Origin: Planktosalinus lacus
GTDB taxonomy: Bacteria; Bacteroidota; Bacteroidia; Flavobacteriales; Flavobacteriaceae
Direction: 5' to 3'
DNA length: 64,000 nucleotides
Assembly: GCF_014640155.1 (NCBI RefSeq)
Contig: NZ_BMGK01000001.1
Span: 372,001 to 436,000 of the forward strand
A program made the position numbers and the translations under genes. Below are positions 1 to 8,530 of the stretch, piece after piece. The notes under the pieces were generated by a model, which ran no database searches, was not told the DNA's origin, and saw only the letters and a list, made by a program, of their open reading frames with translations. Each line of letters begins with the position of its first letter. Positions within the stretch are counted from its first letter, which is position 1.

Positions 1-383
1 ATGGGGAAATTTCAAATGTGGGAAGTTATATCAATCCCACAAACAGAACCTTTCAGGTGGAAGTCAAAATTCCCAATGTTCAAAGAAAAGTAAAGCCTAA
101 TATGATGGCAAATCTCCAAATTAATAATTATTCCAAAGAAAATGCAATTGCTATTCCGGCAAATGCCATTCAGGAAAGTGCTACCGGTGAAAAATATGTC
201 TATGTTCTCAATCAAATTGAAGATCAAAATGCAATTGTTATTCGCACCCAAATTGAAACGGGTAGAAAGAATAACGGGTTTATAGAGGTCTTAAGTGGTC
301 TTTCAGATACAGATATTATTGTGAAAGAAGGAGCACTTACGTTAAAAGATGGAATGACTATTACTTTCAACGAGGAAAATTAA
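1..383 (+). CDS. RND efflux periplasmic adaptor (membrane fusion protein), C-terminal part
   Basis: This is the 3' end of a gene that begins before the window; the open frame runs from the first bases to the TAA at 381-383. About 126 residues are visible. They read as the beta-barrel and membrane-proximal end of a HlyD/AcrA-type adaptor, with the typical stretch IPANAIQESATGEKYVYVLN followed by a G-x-x-x-x-G-F-I-E-V-x-S-G-L pattern that closes the family. Adaptors link an inner-membrane RND pump to an outer-membrane channel. The RND pump gene starts 6 bases downstream, so the two are surely one operon. The substrate cannot be read from the sequence. Confidence 0.88.
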   Translation, partial: GEISNVGSYINPTNRTFQVEVKIPNVQRKVKPNMMANLQINNYSKENAIAIPANAIQESATGEKYVYVLNQIEDQNAIVIRTQIETGRKNNGFIEVLSGLSDTDIIVKEGALTLKDGMTITFNEEN

Positions 384-389
384 GCGACT

Positions 390-3300
390 ATGGCAGAGAA
401 AAAAATAAAATATTTTGGCTTATCAAACTGGTCAATTAATAACAAAATGACTGTGTTTGTGTTGATTGCCATTATTACATTTGGCGGTTTGATGTCTTAC
501 CTCAACCTTCCCAGAGAATCATTTCCTGAAGTAATTGAAAATAAAGTATATGTAAGCTCATTACTTCCGGGGAATTCAGCTGAAGATGTGGAACGTCGTG
601 TTACCAAGCCTCTGGAAGAAGAAATCAACGATATTTCAGGAGTGGTAAAAGTTACTTCAAATTCATTGCAGGATTACTCAATGATTACTGTTGAATTTGA
701 AGAATCAATTACAATCCAGGATGCCAAAACACTTGTCAAAGATAAAGTCGACGCCGTAAAAGCACTGCAAGATTGGCCCACTCTTGATGGGGGAGTAAAA
801 GTAGAACCCAATGTGTTTGATCTCAATATTTCTGAGATTATGCCCATTGCGCAACTCAACCTCAAAGGCGATTACACGCAAGAGCAACTCAAAAAATTTG
901 CTGAAGATCTGCAAGACCGGCTCGAAGAGTTTACTGAGGTAAAAGAAGCTACACTTTTGGGAGTCCAAGATAAAGAAGTTGAGGTAGCGGTTGACATGTA
1001 TAAAATGATGGCTGCTGAGGTGAGCTTTAATCAAATTATTGGAGCTATTCAAGATGAAAACACTACAATTTCCGGTGGAAATATCATTGAAAACGGAATG
1101 CGGAGAAACATTCGTGTGATTGGTGAAATTGAAAACCCTTCAGAGCTTGAAGGTATTGTTGTAAAAGAAGATGAAGGAGCGGTTTATTTAAGAGACATTG
1201 CAACCATTAATTTCAGACCCAAAGATGCCACTACTTTTGCCCGTGAGTATGGCAAGCCGGTGGTTATGTTAAGTATAAAAAAGAAAGGCGGAGAAAATAT
1301 GATTTCCGCTATGGAAAAAATTAAAGAACACATACCTGAAGCATTGGGAACTTACCTTCCCGATGATTTAGAAATTACCATCACCAGCGACCAGTCTACA
1401 AGAACTAAAGATCAAGTAGCAGAGCTTGAAAACAGCATAATATTTGGGGTTATCCTGGTGATAAGCGTTTTAATGTTTTTTCTGGGATTTAGAAATGCCT
1501 TGTTTGTAGGGATTGCCATACCACTTTCAATCTTACTCTCATTTTTACTGTTACCCATTGCAGGTGATTTTTCTGGCGTTAATTTAACCTTGAACACCAT
1601 GGTGCTTTTTGCCACAGTAATGGGACTTGGAATGTTGGTGGATAATGGAATTGTAGTTGTAGAAAATGTCTACAGGTTGATGGATGAAGGAATGCCCAGA
1701 ATGGAAGCTGCCAAACAAGGAGTGGGAGAAATTGCATGGCCCATTATTGCATCTACAGCTACTACTTTGGCTGCCTTTTTGCCACTTGGATTTTGGCCGG
1801 GTATTATGGGAAAATTTATGATATTCTTTCCGATGACACTTTCGGTAGTACTCTTTTCTTCTCTTTTTGTGGCCTTGGTAATCAATGCAATGCTCACCTC
1901 AACATTAATGAAAACCCAGGAAGATGTAATGTCAAGAAAAACCATTGTGAAGATTAGTGGAGCTTTGTTTGGTTTTGGACTTTTATTGTTAATTTCAGGA
2001 TTGCTCGACACCCATATAATTTTTAAGGTTTTAGGGCCTATAATCCTTATTGTTTCATTGATTCAAATTTTTATTGGTTGGAAAAACCGAACCAAAACAG
2101 CACTTTTACGCAAAGGCCTGGGAGTGTTTGCAGTAGGTATACTGTTTACAATCTTAGGATATGTAGGTGGCCCCAAAGCGCTGGTAGGTTTTGGAAACCT
2201 ATTCATTTTTGTTTCTATCTCGTTATGGTTTTTCAAATATATGTTGATCCCTGCATCCAAAAGGTTTCAATTCAAAACACTGCCAAAAATTGAAAAACAC
2301 TACCAGCAATTTCTTGATTTTGCTTTAAAAGGAAGCAATGCGTATCGGTTCTTTTTTGGCACTGTAGGCCTCTTAGGATTGGCTTTTTTGGTCTTTGGAT
2401 TGTTTACTCCCCAAGTGTTATTTTTTCCCGAAAATCAACCCAATCAGGCGATAGTCTATATCGAATATCCCGAAGGGACTGCTATTGAAAAAACCAATGA
2501 GCTGACCAAAATCGTAGAGCAACAGGTTTTTGATGTGTTGGAAAAATACCAGTATCAGGAGGATGGCGAAACCTATAATTATATGGCTGAGTCCATCATT
2601 TCACAGGTGGGTGAAGGTGCCGGAAACCCAATGACCGATGGTGCTTCACAAAATGAAATGCCCCATCGGGGAAAAGTAACTGTACTGTTTAGAGAATATA
2701 AATATCGTTTCAATGAAGAGGGTGATAAAGTAAGCAGCTCTGATGTCTTAACTGAAATACGAGAAGCAGTTCAAGGCCATCCCGGAGTGAGTATTATTGC
2801 TGAAAAAGATCAGGCAGGTCCTCCTGCCGGTTATGCAATCAATATTGAATTAAAAGGGGAAGATTATTTTGAACTCATTGATGAAGCCAGAAATATTCAG
2901 GCCTATATTGACAGCCAGAATATTCCTGGAATTGAAGACCTGAATCTGGATGTAAACCAAAACAAACCAGAAATGGAGGTAGTGGTTGACCGAATGAAAG
3001 CCGGTGAGTTGGGTGTTTCAACTGCGCAGGTAGGACAGGCCCTTCGTTCAGCAATTTATGGATTTGATGCCTCTACCTACAAGGAAGGAGATGATGATCA
3101 CGATATTGTAGTGCGTTTTGACGGAGAGAGCCGCTATGATGAAAATGCCTTGTTCAATCAAAACATTACCTTCAGAGATAACAAAGGGGTTTTAAAACAG
3201 ATTCCGCTTTCAACCTTAGTGACCACCAAAAATCTGGCGACCTTCAGTTCGATAAAACGTAAAGATTTAAAAAGGGTGATTACCATTTATTCAAACGTGC

Positions 3301-4058
3301 TGGAAGGCTTTAACCCAACAGAAACTGTTCAAAAAATTGAGACTTCCATGGTAAATTATCCTTTACCGAAGGAAATGACCTATGCATTTACAGGTGAACA
3401 AGAAGAAATGGCAAAAAACATGGAGTTTTTGTCAGGTGCTTTGGTGATTGCGTTATTTTTGATTTTATTAATTATCGTTGGGCAGTTCAATTCAATTTCA
3501 AAACCCATTATGATTTTTGCAGCCATTGTATTGAGTTTTATTGGTGTGTTGTTTGGGCTTGTAATTTTTCAAATGGACTTTGTTGTATTAATGACCATGA
3601 TGGGAATCATTTCCCTGGCAGGAATTGTTGTGAACAATGCCATCGTATTGATTGACTATACACAACTTCTAATTGATCGAAAAAAGGATGAGCTCGATAT
3701 CCCTTATGAACAATTATTAACACGCGAACAATACCGGGAAGTTATCATTGCCGCCGGAACAAACCGTTTGCGTCCGGTTTTGCTAACGGCCATTACCACA
3801 ATCCTTGGGTTGTTACCCCTGGCAGTTGGATTAAATCTAAATTTCTTCACCCTTTTTACAGAATTTGATCCGCAAATTTATATTGGTGGAGATAATAATA
3901 TGTTCTGGAAACCTATGTCGTGGACTATTATCTTTGGTTTAACCTTTGCTACTTTCTTAACATTGGTGATTATCCCTACGATGTTCTATTTATTGAATCG
4001 GGCAAAAATTAGGTTTGATACTCATAAAAACGAAACAAAAATAAAAACAACTGCTTAA
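390..4058 (+). CDS. RND-family efflux transporter permease (AcrB/MexB-like) with extra membrane segments
   Basis: Inner-membrane proton-driven efflux pump of 1222 residues, about 170 longer than classical AcrB. TM1 lies near residues 20-38. The TM4 proton-relay motif reads VDNGIVVVENV, with D418 kept and the second acidic residue replaced by N419, a common Bacteroidetes variant. The TM10 region reads GIVVNNAIVLIDY. Two large periplasmic porter loops are present. Between TM6 and TM7 (about residues 515-630), where AcrB has a short amphipathic helix, there are four additional hydrophobic segments. The gene follows the adaptor by 6 bases and ends at a strong terminator. Family assignment is firm; the drug, metal or lipid substrate is unknown. 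Confidence 0.93.
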   Translation: MAEKKIKYFGLSNWSINNKMTVFVLIAIITFGGLMSYLNLPRESFPEVIENKVYVSSLLPGNSAEDVERRVTKPLEEEINDISGVVKVTSNSLQDYSMITVEFEESITIQDAKTLVKDKVDAVKALQDWPTLDGGVKVEPNVFDLNISEIMPIAQLNLKGDYTQEQLKKFAEDLQDRLEEFTEVKEATLLGVQDKEVEVAVDMYKMMAAEVSFNQIIGAIQDENTTISGGNIIENGMRRNIRVIGEIENPSELEGIVVKEDEGAVYLRDIATINFRPKDATTFAREYGKPVVMLSIKKKGGENMISAMEKIKEHIPEALGTYLPDDLEITITSDQSTRTKDQVAELENSIIFGVILVISVLMFFLGFRNALFVGIAIPLSILLSFLLLPIAGDFSGVNLTLNTMVLFATVMGLGMLVDNGIVVVENVYRLMDEGMPRMEAAKQGVGEIAWPIIASTATTLAAFLPLGFWPGIMGKFMIFFPMTLSVVLFSSLFVALVINAMLTSTLMKTQEDVMSRKTIVKISGALFGFGLLLLISGLLDTHIIFKVLGPIILIVSLIQIFIGWKNRTKTALLRKGLGVFAVGILFTILGYVGGPKALVGFGNLFIFVSISLWFFKYMLIPASKRFQFKTLPKIEKHYQQFLDFALKGSNAYRFFFGTVGLLGLAFLVFGLFTPQVLFFPENQPNQAIVYIEYPEGTAIEKTNELTKIVEQQVFDVLEKYQYQEDGETYNYMAESIISQVGEGAGNPMTDGASQNEMPHRGKVTVLFREYKYRFNEEGDKVSSSDVLTEIREAVQGHPGVSIIAEKDQAGPPAGYAINIELKGEDYFELIDEARNIQAYIDSQNIPGIEDLNLDVNQNKPEMEVVVDRMKAGELGVSTAQVGQALRSAIYGFDASTYKEGDDDHDIVVRFDGESRYDENALFNQNITFRDNKGVLKQIPLSTLVTTKNLATFSSIKRKDLKRVITIYSNVLEGFNPTETVQKIETSMVNYPLPKEMTYAFTGEQEEMAKNMEFLSGALVIALFLILLIIVGQFNSISKPIMIFAAIVLSFIGVLFGLVIFQMDFVVLMTMMGIISLAGIVVNNAIVLIDYTQLLIDRKKDELDIPYEQLLTREQYREVIIAAGTNRLRPVLLTAITTILGLLPLAVGLNLNFFTLFTEFDPQIYIGGDNNMFWKPMSWTIIFGLTFATFLTLVIIPTMFYLLNRAKIRFDTHKNETKIKTTA

Positions 4059-4065
4059 TAAAACC

Positions 4066-4093
4066 TCCCCAAGTTTACTTGGGGATTTTTTTT
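4066..4093 (+). terminator. Intrinsic terminator after the RND pump
   Basis: Perfect 8-bp stem (TCCCCAAG / CTTGGGGA) with a TTTA loop, followed by eight T. It sits 8 bases after the pump stop codon and separates the efflux operon from aspS. Confidence 0.9.
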
Positions 4094-4097
4094 CTAC

Positions 4098-4105
4098 TAA
4101 ATTTG
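4098..4105 (+). promoter_or_regulatory. Promoter -7 element of aspS (TAAATTTG)
   Basis: Exact match to the Bacteroidetes consensus TAnnTTTG, 28 bases before the aspS ATG and directly after the upstream terminator. The expected transcript start near 4111 leaves a leader of about 20 bases. Confidence 0.7.
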
Positions 4106-4132
4106 CAACCTCATTTCTAAGAATTTAAAACG

Positions 4133-5881
4133 ATGTACAGAACTCATACCTGTGGAGAATTAAGAGCGACTCAAATAAATGAAACCGTAACCCTGTCCGG
4201 ATGGGTGCAAAAATCCCGTGACAAAGGATTTATGATTTGGGTAGATTTACGTGACCGTTATGGCATTACCCAACTCATCTTTGATGAAGAACGCACACCC
4301 GTCGAAATGATGGAAAAAGCTAAAACACTCGGGAGAGAGTTTGTCATTCAGGTTACTGGAAAAGTCATTGAACGCGAGTCAAAAAACACGGCCATTCCCA
4401 CAGGTGAGATTGAAATACTTGTCGAAAAGCTGGATATTTTAAACCAATCCCTCACACCTCCTTTTACCATTGAAGATAAAACAGATGGCGGTGAAGATTT
4501 AAGAATGAAGTATCGCTATTTAGACATACGTCGAAATCAGGTGCGCAACAATTTGATTTTTCGCCATAAGGTAAGTATGGAAGTGAGAAAATACCTTTCA
4601 GATCAAGGGTTTGTAGATGTAGAAACTCCTTATTTAATAAAATCAACCCCTGAAGGAGCACGCGATTTTGTGGTGCCATCCCGAATGAATGAAGGACAGT
4701 TTTATGCACTGCCACAATCACCACAAACCTTTAAGCAACTTTTGATGGTGGGTGGAATGGACAAGTATTTCCAAATTGTAAAGTGCTTTAGAGATGAAGA
4801 TTTAAGAGCAGACCGCCAACCGGAATTTACACAGATTGACTGTGAAATGGCTTTTGTAGAACAAGAAGATATTCTCAAAACTTTTGAAGGCCTTACCCGT
4901 TATTTGCTGAAAGAAATCAAAGGAGTAGCCATTGAGAAATTCTCCAGAATGACCTATGATGAGGCGATGAAAAGATATGGAAATGACAAACCGGACATTC
5001 GGTTTGGAATGGAATTTGGCGAGCTCAATGAGGTTGCTCAACACAAAGACTTTAAAGTGTTTAATGATGCTCAACTGGTTGTGGGTATTGCAGTTCCCGG
5101 TGGAGCAAGCTATACCAGAAAAGAAATTGACGCCCTCATTGACTGGGTAAAACGCCCACAAGTGGGTGCACTGGGAATGGTGTATGTAAAATGTAATGAA
5201 GATGGAACCTTTAAGTCTTCAGTTGATAAATTTTATTCTGAAGAAGACCTGGCAAAATGGGCTGAGAAAACCGGAGCAAAAGCCGGTGATTTGATTTGTG
5301 TGCTCTCAGGTGAAACCACCAAAGTAAGAGCTCAGCTAAGTGCTTTCCGCATGGAAATGGCAACCCGATTAGGTCTCAGGAAATCAAATGAATTTGCACC
5401 CCTTTGGGTGGTAGATTTTCCATTACTTGAATGGGATGAAGAAACGCAGCGATTTCACGCCATGCACCACCCGTTTACATCTCCAAAACCCGGACAAATG
5501 GAGTTACTCAAAACCAACCCAGGGGCTGTAAAGGCAAATGCGTATGATTTGGTATTGAATGGTAATGAAATAGGTGGTGGTTCCATAAGAATTCACGATC
5601 GAGAGGTACAGGAAAAAATGTTTGACTATTTAGGGTTCACTCCGGAAGAAGCAAAAGCTCAATTTGGGTTTTTGATGGAAGCTTTTCAATATGGAGCGCC
5701 CCCTCACGGTGGGATTGCTTTTGGTTTGGACCGGCTTGTTGCTATTTTAGGTGGGCAGGAAACTATTAGAGACTTTATAGCATTTCCTAAAAACAATTCA
5801 GGGAGAGATATAATGATTGATGCTCCTGCACCAATTGATAAAGCACAACTTGAAGAACTGCATTTAAAAATTAATTTGTAA
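4133..5881 (+). CDS. aspS: Aspartate--tRNA ligase
   Basis: Class II aminoacyl-tRNA synthetase that charges tRNA-Asp, 582 residues, the usual bacterial length. An N-terminal OB-fold anticodon-binding domain (about residues 1-110) is followed by the class II core. Motif 2 reads [18 protein letters not shown] and motif 3 [17 protein letters not shown] bacterial-type GAD insertion lies between them (about residues 290-400). The ATG at 4133 has its own promoter element upstream. AsnRS is also encoded in this window at 20.7 kb, so this AspRS need not be the non-discriminating type. The gene is followed after 25 bases by a small membrane protein. Confidence 0.97.
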   Translation: MYRTHTCGELRATQINETVTLSGWVQKSRDKGFMIWVDLRDRYGITQLIFDEERTPVEMMEKAKTLGREFVIQVTGKVIERESKNTAIPTGEIEILVEKLDILNQSLTPPFTIEDKTDGGEDLRMKYRYLDIRRNQVRNNLIFRHKVSMEVRKYLSDQGFVDVETPYLIKSTPEGARDFVVPSRMNEGQFYALPQSPQTFKQLLMVGGMDKYFQIVKCFRDEDLRADRQPEFTQIDCEMAFVEQEDILKTFEGLTRYLLKEIKGVAIEKFSRMTYDEAMKRYGNDKPDIRFGMEFGELNEVAQHKDFKVFNDAQLVVGIAVPGGASYTRKEIDALIDWVKRPQVGALGMVYVKCNEDGTFKSSVDKFYSEEDLAKWAEKTGAKAGDLICVLSGETTKVRAQLSAFRMEMATRLGLRKSNEFAPLWVVDFPLLEWDEETQRFHAMHHPFTSPKPGQMELLKTNPGAVKANAYDLVLNGNEIGGGSIRIHDREVQEKMFDYLGFTPEEAKAQFGFLMEAFQYGAPPHGGIAFGLDRLVAILGGQETIRDFIAFPKNNSGRDIMIDAPAPIDKAQLEELHLKINL

Positions 5882-5906
5882 TTTATATGCTAAACCAATT
5901 TGTAGT

Positions 5907-6182
5907 ATGAAGGTTCTAATTAAGCTATTTTTCTTGGCAGCTGTTGGTCTTGTCGTTTCAGGTTTTTATTATAAATCTGAAGATTTAGGCCTAGGTGATC
6001 TACTCATTGGTCTAGGTGTTGCAGCCGGCTTTTTTGTGGTGATGCCTATGTTCTTATACCATCGATGGAAAGACAGGGATGTCAAAGATTATATGCTCAC
6101 AAAAGATAGTTTTAAAAAAATGAGAGAGTTTGAAACAAACAAAGAGGCTGCTTCTAAAAATCAAACCTCAAGCGATAGTTAA
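5907..6182 (+). CDS. Small two-helix membrane protein, unknown function
   Basis: 91 residues. Two hydrophobic helices (about residues 3-21 and 30-50) are followed by a charged cytoplasmic-looking tail that starts HRWKDRD and ends in a Ser/Asn-rich stretch. No enzyme motif is visible and I do not recognise a named family. It starts 25 bases after aspS in the same direction, so it is probably cotranscribed, and it ends 4 bases before the convergent ribosome-factor gene. Confidence 0.7.
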   Translation: MKVLIKLFFLAAVGLVVSGFYYKSEDLGLGDLLIGLGVAAGFFVVMPMFLYHRWKDRDVKDYMLTKDSFKKMREFETNKEAASKNQTSSDS

Positions 6183-6186
6183 AAAC

Positions 6187-6498
6187 CTAGCTATTTCTTA
6201 ATTTCCCTAAAATAGTATCAATCTTACTTTTAATTTTATCAAGACTTCCGGAAATTGATTTTTCAAGTGTGTCTGATTGGTTGGTAACCACGATGGGTTG
6301 TCGGTTATTCATTCGAACTTCGAGAAGACATCTTTTGTCGTCTGTGCCGGACTTTTCGCTGTTTTCATCACTCAAGTGAACTTCGATTCTTGTGATGCCA
6401 TCAAAACGGTTTAGGGATTTTTCAATCATCGAAGAAAAATATTCTTTTTTTCTTTTATCGATTACTATGTTATTGTCTGAATTGATTTGAATTTGCAT
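6187..6498 (-). CDS. HPF/RaiA-family ribosome-associated (hibernation) factor
   Basis: About 103 residues with the pattern of short hibernation-promoting factors: a beta strand MQIQINSDNNI, helix, a middle strand RIEVHLSDE, then RCLLEVRMNNRQPIVV and a C-terminal Lys-rich helix. Proteins of this family bind the 30S decoding region and stall idle ribosomes. The frame opens further upstream at a GTG (6522), but the ATG at 6498 matches the family N terminus and is preferred. It converges on the small membrane protein with a 4-base gap and is divergent from the cold-shock gene, a plausible stress-response neighbourhood. Confidence 0.82.
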   Translation of the reverse strand: MQIQINSDNNIVIDKRKKEYFSSMIEKSLNRFDGITRIEVHLSDENSEKSGTDDKRCLLEVRMNNRQPIVVTNQSDTLEKSISGSLDKIKSKIDTILGKLRNS

Positions 6499-6717
6499 TG
6501 ATTCTAGATTTTTTGTTTTCACTAAGTTAAGACTCTACTTTCAGATAAAAAAAGGCTTTGTAAAACATTAAGATTTTATTTTTTAATTTAAAATTGATAC
6601 TGAAACTATGTTAATTATGAAAGATTTAGAGATAAGAAATTCTTCAACATGAGAAGTGAAAAACAAGAAGATTGAAATATTTTTTGGTTTTTTTTAACAT
6701 TTCAATCAATATTCTGT

Positions 6718-6725
6718 TATCTTTA
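6718..6725 (+). promoter_or_regulatory. Probable -7 element of the cold-shock gene (TATCTTTA)
   Basis: One mismatch to TAnnTTTG, 31 bases before the ATG. The implied leader is only about 25 bases, so there is no long cold-shock 5' UTR of the enterobacterial kind. Confidence 0.45.
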
Positions 6726-6755
6726 CACTATTATTAATTTATTTATTTTATTACA

Positions 6756-6953
6756 ATGGAAGGAACAGTAAAATTTTTTAACGAGTCAAAAGGTTATGGT
6801 TTTATAACTAATGACGACACAGGAAAAGACATTTTTGTGCACGCCTCAGGATTAAACGGCGAAGCATTAAACGAAGGTGACAAAGTAGAGTACGTAGAAG
6901 AAGAAGGTAGAAAAGGCGTGGTAGCTGCTCAAGTGAGAGTGATTCATGACTAA
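6756..6953 (+). CDS. Cold-shock-domain protein
   Basis: 65-residue single OB-fold protein that binds single-stranded nucleic acid. Both RNA-binding motifs are intact: RNP1 as KGYGFI (residues 12-17) and RNP2 as DIFVH (about 25-29). Length and sequence fit the CspA family. It is monocistronic, with a short AT-rich leader and a strong terminator immediately after the stop. The precise paralogue (housekeeping or cold-induced) cannot be decided from sequence. Confidence 0.96.
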   Translation: MEGTVKFFNESKGYGFITNDDTGKDIFVHASGLNGEALNEGDKVEYVEEEGRKGVVAAQVRVIHD

Positions 6954-6978
6954 AGAGATATACGTTATTGATTGCTTA

Positions 6979-7008
6979 AAACCCACTTTTTGGAGTGGGT
7001 TTTTTTAT
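6979..7008 (+). terminator. Terminator between the cold-shock gene and the CAP-domain gene
   Basis: Stem AAACCCACT / AGTGGGTTT with a TTTTGG loop and a following T-run. The hairpin lies between two convergent genes; on the plus strand it clearly serves the cold-shock gene. Confidence 0.88.
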
Positions 7009-7514
7009 TTTATATAAAGCTGGGTAATGAAGTACTTTCCGTTCTGGTTTTTTAAAATACTTAGACCTGTTTTATGACTGTTTGACTCAATTGCACTTTT
7101 ATGGGAAGGGCTCTGCAGCCAGGCATTTAAAAGCGTTTCAGGATTTGAATATCCCATTGCTAAATTTTCTCTGAGAGTAGTATAGCCTAAATCTACAAAA
7201 TAGTGTTGGCGTTCAGAAAAATTGTCATGGTGCAATGAATTTACTTCAATCATGTTTTGGGTGTGAAGATTAGCAACTTCATCTGCTTCTGGAATTCTTT
7301 CCAATTGGTTATAATTATTAGAGTTCAAGTAATTATTTAAAATTATCAAAAACTGATTTTCAAACTGATAATCTCGTGTAAATTCAATTTGAGATTGATT
7401 TGATGTGATCTGAGTGTTTTCTTTTATTAACTCATCTTTTGAGCATGAGTAAAAACTTAAAGAGATCAATACAAAGAAAATTGACCTTTGGAGTGTGATT
7501 TGGGGATAATTCAC
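7005..7514 (-). CDS. CAP/SCP-domain lipoprotein
   Basis: 169 residues beginning at a GTG codon. A hydrophobic signal ends in a lipobox-like SFYSC, so the mature protein is probably a lipoprotein. The remainder is a CAP (SCP/PR-1, PF00188-type) domain: a His-containing helix LHTQNMIEVNSLHHDNF, then ENLAMGY and a C-terminal WLQSPSHKSAI segment that supplies the second His. Bacterial CAP proteins are secreted and of mostly unknown activity. It ends inside the bidirectional terminator shared with the cold-shock gene. The two microprotein genes lie 64 bases upstream on the same strand and may be cotranscribed. Confidence 0.82.
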   Translation of the reverse strand: MNYPQITLQRSIFFVLISLSFYSCSKDELIKENTQITSNQSQIEFTRDYQFENQFLIILNNYLNSNNYNQLERIPEADEVANLHTQNMIEVNSLHHDNFSERQHYFVDLGYTTLRENLAMGYSNPETLLNAWLQSPSHKSAIESNSHKTGLSILKNQNGKYFITQLYIK

Positions 7515-7578
7515 TTTTTTGTTTTAAAATGGTTATGTAATAAAAACAAATAAGATGAAAAATACCCTACTAAAAAAG

Positions 7579-7689
7579 TTATTGAAACAGTGCGATAAGG
7601 TTAAGAATTATTACTGCCAATGCTATAATAATAATGCTAAGAAGCAAGAATTTGCTCAACTTTGACTTTGATGTGTCTAGGTCGTTCAT
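7579..7689 (-). CDS. 36-residue single-helix membrane microprotein
   Basis: A complete small reading frame: ATG at 7687-7689, TAA at 7579-7581. The first 13 residues are polar (MNDLDTSKSKLSK) and the rest is one uninterrupted hydrophobic helix ending in VIILNLIALFQ. A Shine-Dalgarno-like AGGA lies about 6 bases before the ATG. It is the second of two such frames; the first ends 23 bases upstream and shares the C-terminal pattern I-L-N/L-N-L-I-x-L-F. I do not recognise a family. Short hydrophobic frames can arise by chance, but the paired, related C termini argue for real genes. Confidence 0.6.
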   Translation of the reverse strand: MNDLDTSKSKLSKFLLLSIIIIALAVIILNLIALFQ

Positions 7690-7712
7690 TGTTATCCTGA
7701 ATTGAATATTCT

Positions 7713-7793
7713 TTAATAAAAAAGAACTATTAAATTGAGTAAAATGATTAACAGAGCCGCCACCCTGATGAGAACAGGTAATGAAAATTTCAT
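7713..7793 (-). CDS. 26-residue single-helix membrane microprotein
   Basis: Complete frame from ATG (7791-7793) to TAA (7713-7715). After a short MKFSLPVLIR start the peptide is hydrophobic throughout and ends in IILLNLIVLFY, resembling the end of the neighbouring 36-residue frame. A consensus -7 element (TATATTTG) lies 86 bases upstream. No ribosome-binding site is obvious, which is not unusual in Bacteroidetes. Function unknown; small one-helix proteins of this kind often bind and stabilise larger membrane complexes, but nothing here identifies a partner. Confidence 0.55.
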   Translation of the reverse strand: MKFSLPVLIRVAALLIILLNLIVLFY

Positions 7794-7878
7794 AAAAGTT
7801 AAATTTTAGTTCACTCGTTTTATCGACTAAATATTACTTTTTATGGGGCGTTAAAGAAGTAACAGTTTTATTTTCCTA

Positions 7879-7886
7879 CAAATATA
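7879..7886 (-). promoter_or_regulatory. -7 element upstream of the microprotein pair (TATATTTG)
   Basis: Exact TAnnTTTG match on the minus strand. Transcription would start near 7873 and run through both microproteins toward the CAP lipoprotein. Confidence 0.5.
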
Positions 7887-8000
7887 AGTAAGTAGTATTA
7901 AAAAATGCTAAGTGTAAGTACGTATTTTTTAAATAGTTATTAACAGTCTAGTATAAGAAAAGTAGGGCAGTTGTAAGCGATACTTTTTGGATTAAGCTAA

Positions 8001-8069
8001 AGCCAAATTTTTAAAATTTTGTTAATTAACTTTTGTCTTTTTAATTATACTAAATTTAAAAATTTGGCT
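8001..8069. repeat. Long inverted repeat, 15-bp perfect arms
   Basis: Arms at 8001-8015 and 8055-8069 are exact reverse complements, with a 39-base centre that itself holds a 10-bp palindrome. It lies downstream of the minus-strand membrane-protein gene and upstream of the microprotein promoter. It could be a structured RNA or a mobile-repeat relic; a classical terminator is unlikely because no T-run follows. Confidence 0.6.
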
Positions 8070-8147
8070 ACTTAACAAATACACACAGACCTTTCGATTA
8101 AGCACTTTTTGCCCTATTTTTTTATTCATTATTAGCAAAACTTATTT

Positions 8148-8471
8148 TCACACAATTTTTTTTCTCTGTGTCAAATAAAAGGTTCCAAATCCAAAAATAC
8201 CGAAAATTAGATTTAGAATTGATAAGCTCTGTTCGTAGCTTCTAATCCACACTAGATTTATAATTGAAAAAACAACAAAAATCAAGAAGGGAAAAATAAG
8301 AAAATCTTTTCGTGATTTAAAACCTCTATCTACTGGATAAAGTAAAATACCTAAAATAGTAAAAATTAAAGTTAAGATATAAAATGAAACATCTTCAAAC
8401 TCCCAGAATATTAAATAAGAGAAAAAAATAACTAATCCTATTAAAAATGATGCAAATAAAACCTTTTTCAT
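8148..8471 (-). CDS. Small multi-pass membrane protein, unknown
   Basis: 107 residues from ATG at 8471; a TTG two codons upstream extends the frame but is a poorer start. Four hydrophobic segments are visible: residues about 4-22, 30-46, 58-75 and 84-100, with a basic tail ending TQRKKIV. No catalytic motif and no family recognised. It lies 59 bases downstream of the lipoprotein gene on the same strand and may be cotranscribed with it. AT-rich composition matches the surrounding accessory patch. Confidence 0.6.
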   Translation of the reverse strand: MKKVLFASFLIGLVIFFSYLIFWEFEDVSFYILTLIFTILGILLYPVDRGFKSRKDFLIFPFLIFVVFSIINLVWIRSYEQSLSILNLIFGIFGFGTFYLTQRKKIV

Positions 8472-8530
8472 AATCAAAAGAACTAAAGGATGCTGTAATA
8501 AAACAGCATCCTTAATTAAACAATTACTTA

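Larger units (their letters stand above)
7794..8147. other. Non-coding interval with dyad symmetry
   Basis: About 350 bases without a convincing larger gene. It holds the promoter of the microproteins and a 15-bp perfect inverted repeat (8001-8015 and 8055-8069, arm AGCCAAATTTTTAAA) whose loop contains the palindrome GTTAATTAAC (8021-8030). The rest is AT-rich sequence with no feature I can name. Confidence 0.6.

Noticed and set aside
6610-6665. Very short frames (8-14 codons) in the cold-shock upstream region
   Set aside because: No ribosome-binding site, too short, and they lie upstream of the likely transcript start.
7760-7790. CTGATGAG followed by GAAA, resembling a hammerhead ribozyme core
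   Set aside because: The bases between the two boxes cannot form the required stem II, and the stretch is the antisense of the 26-residue microprotein.
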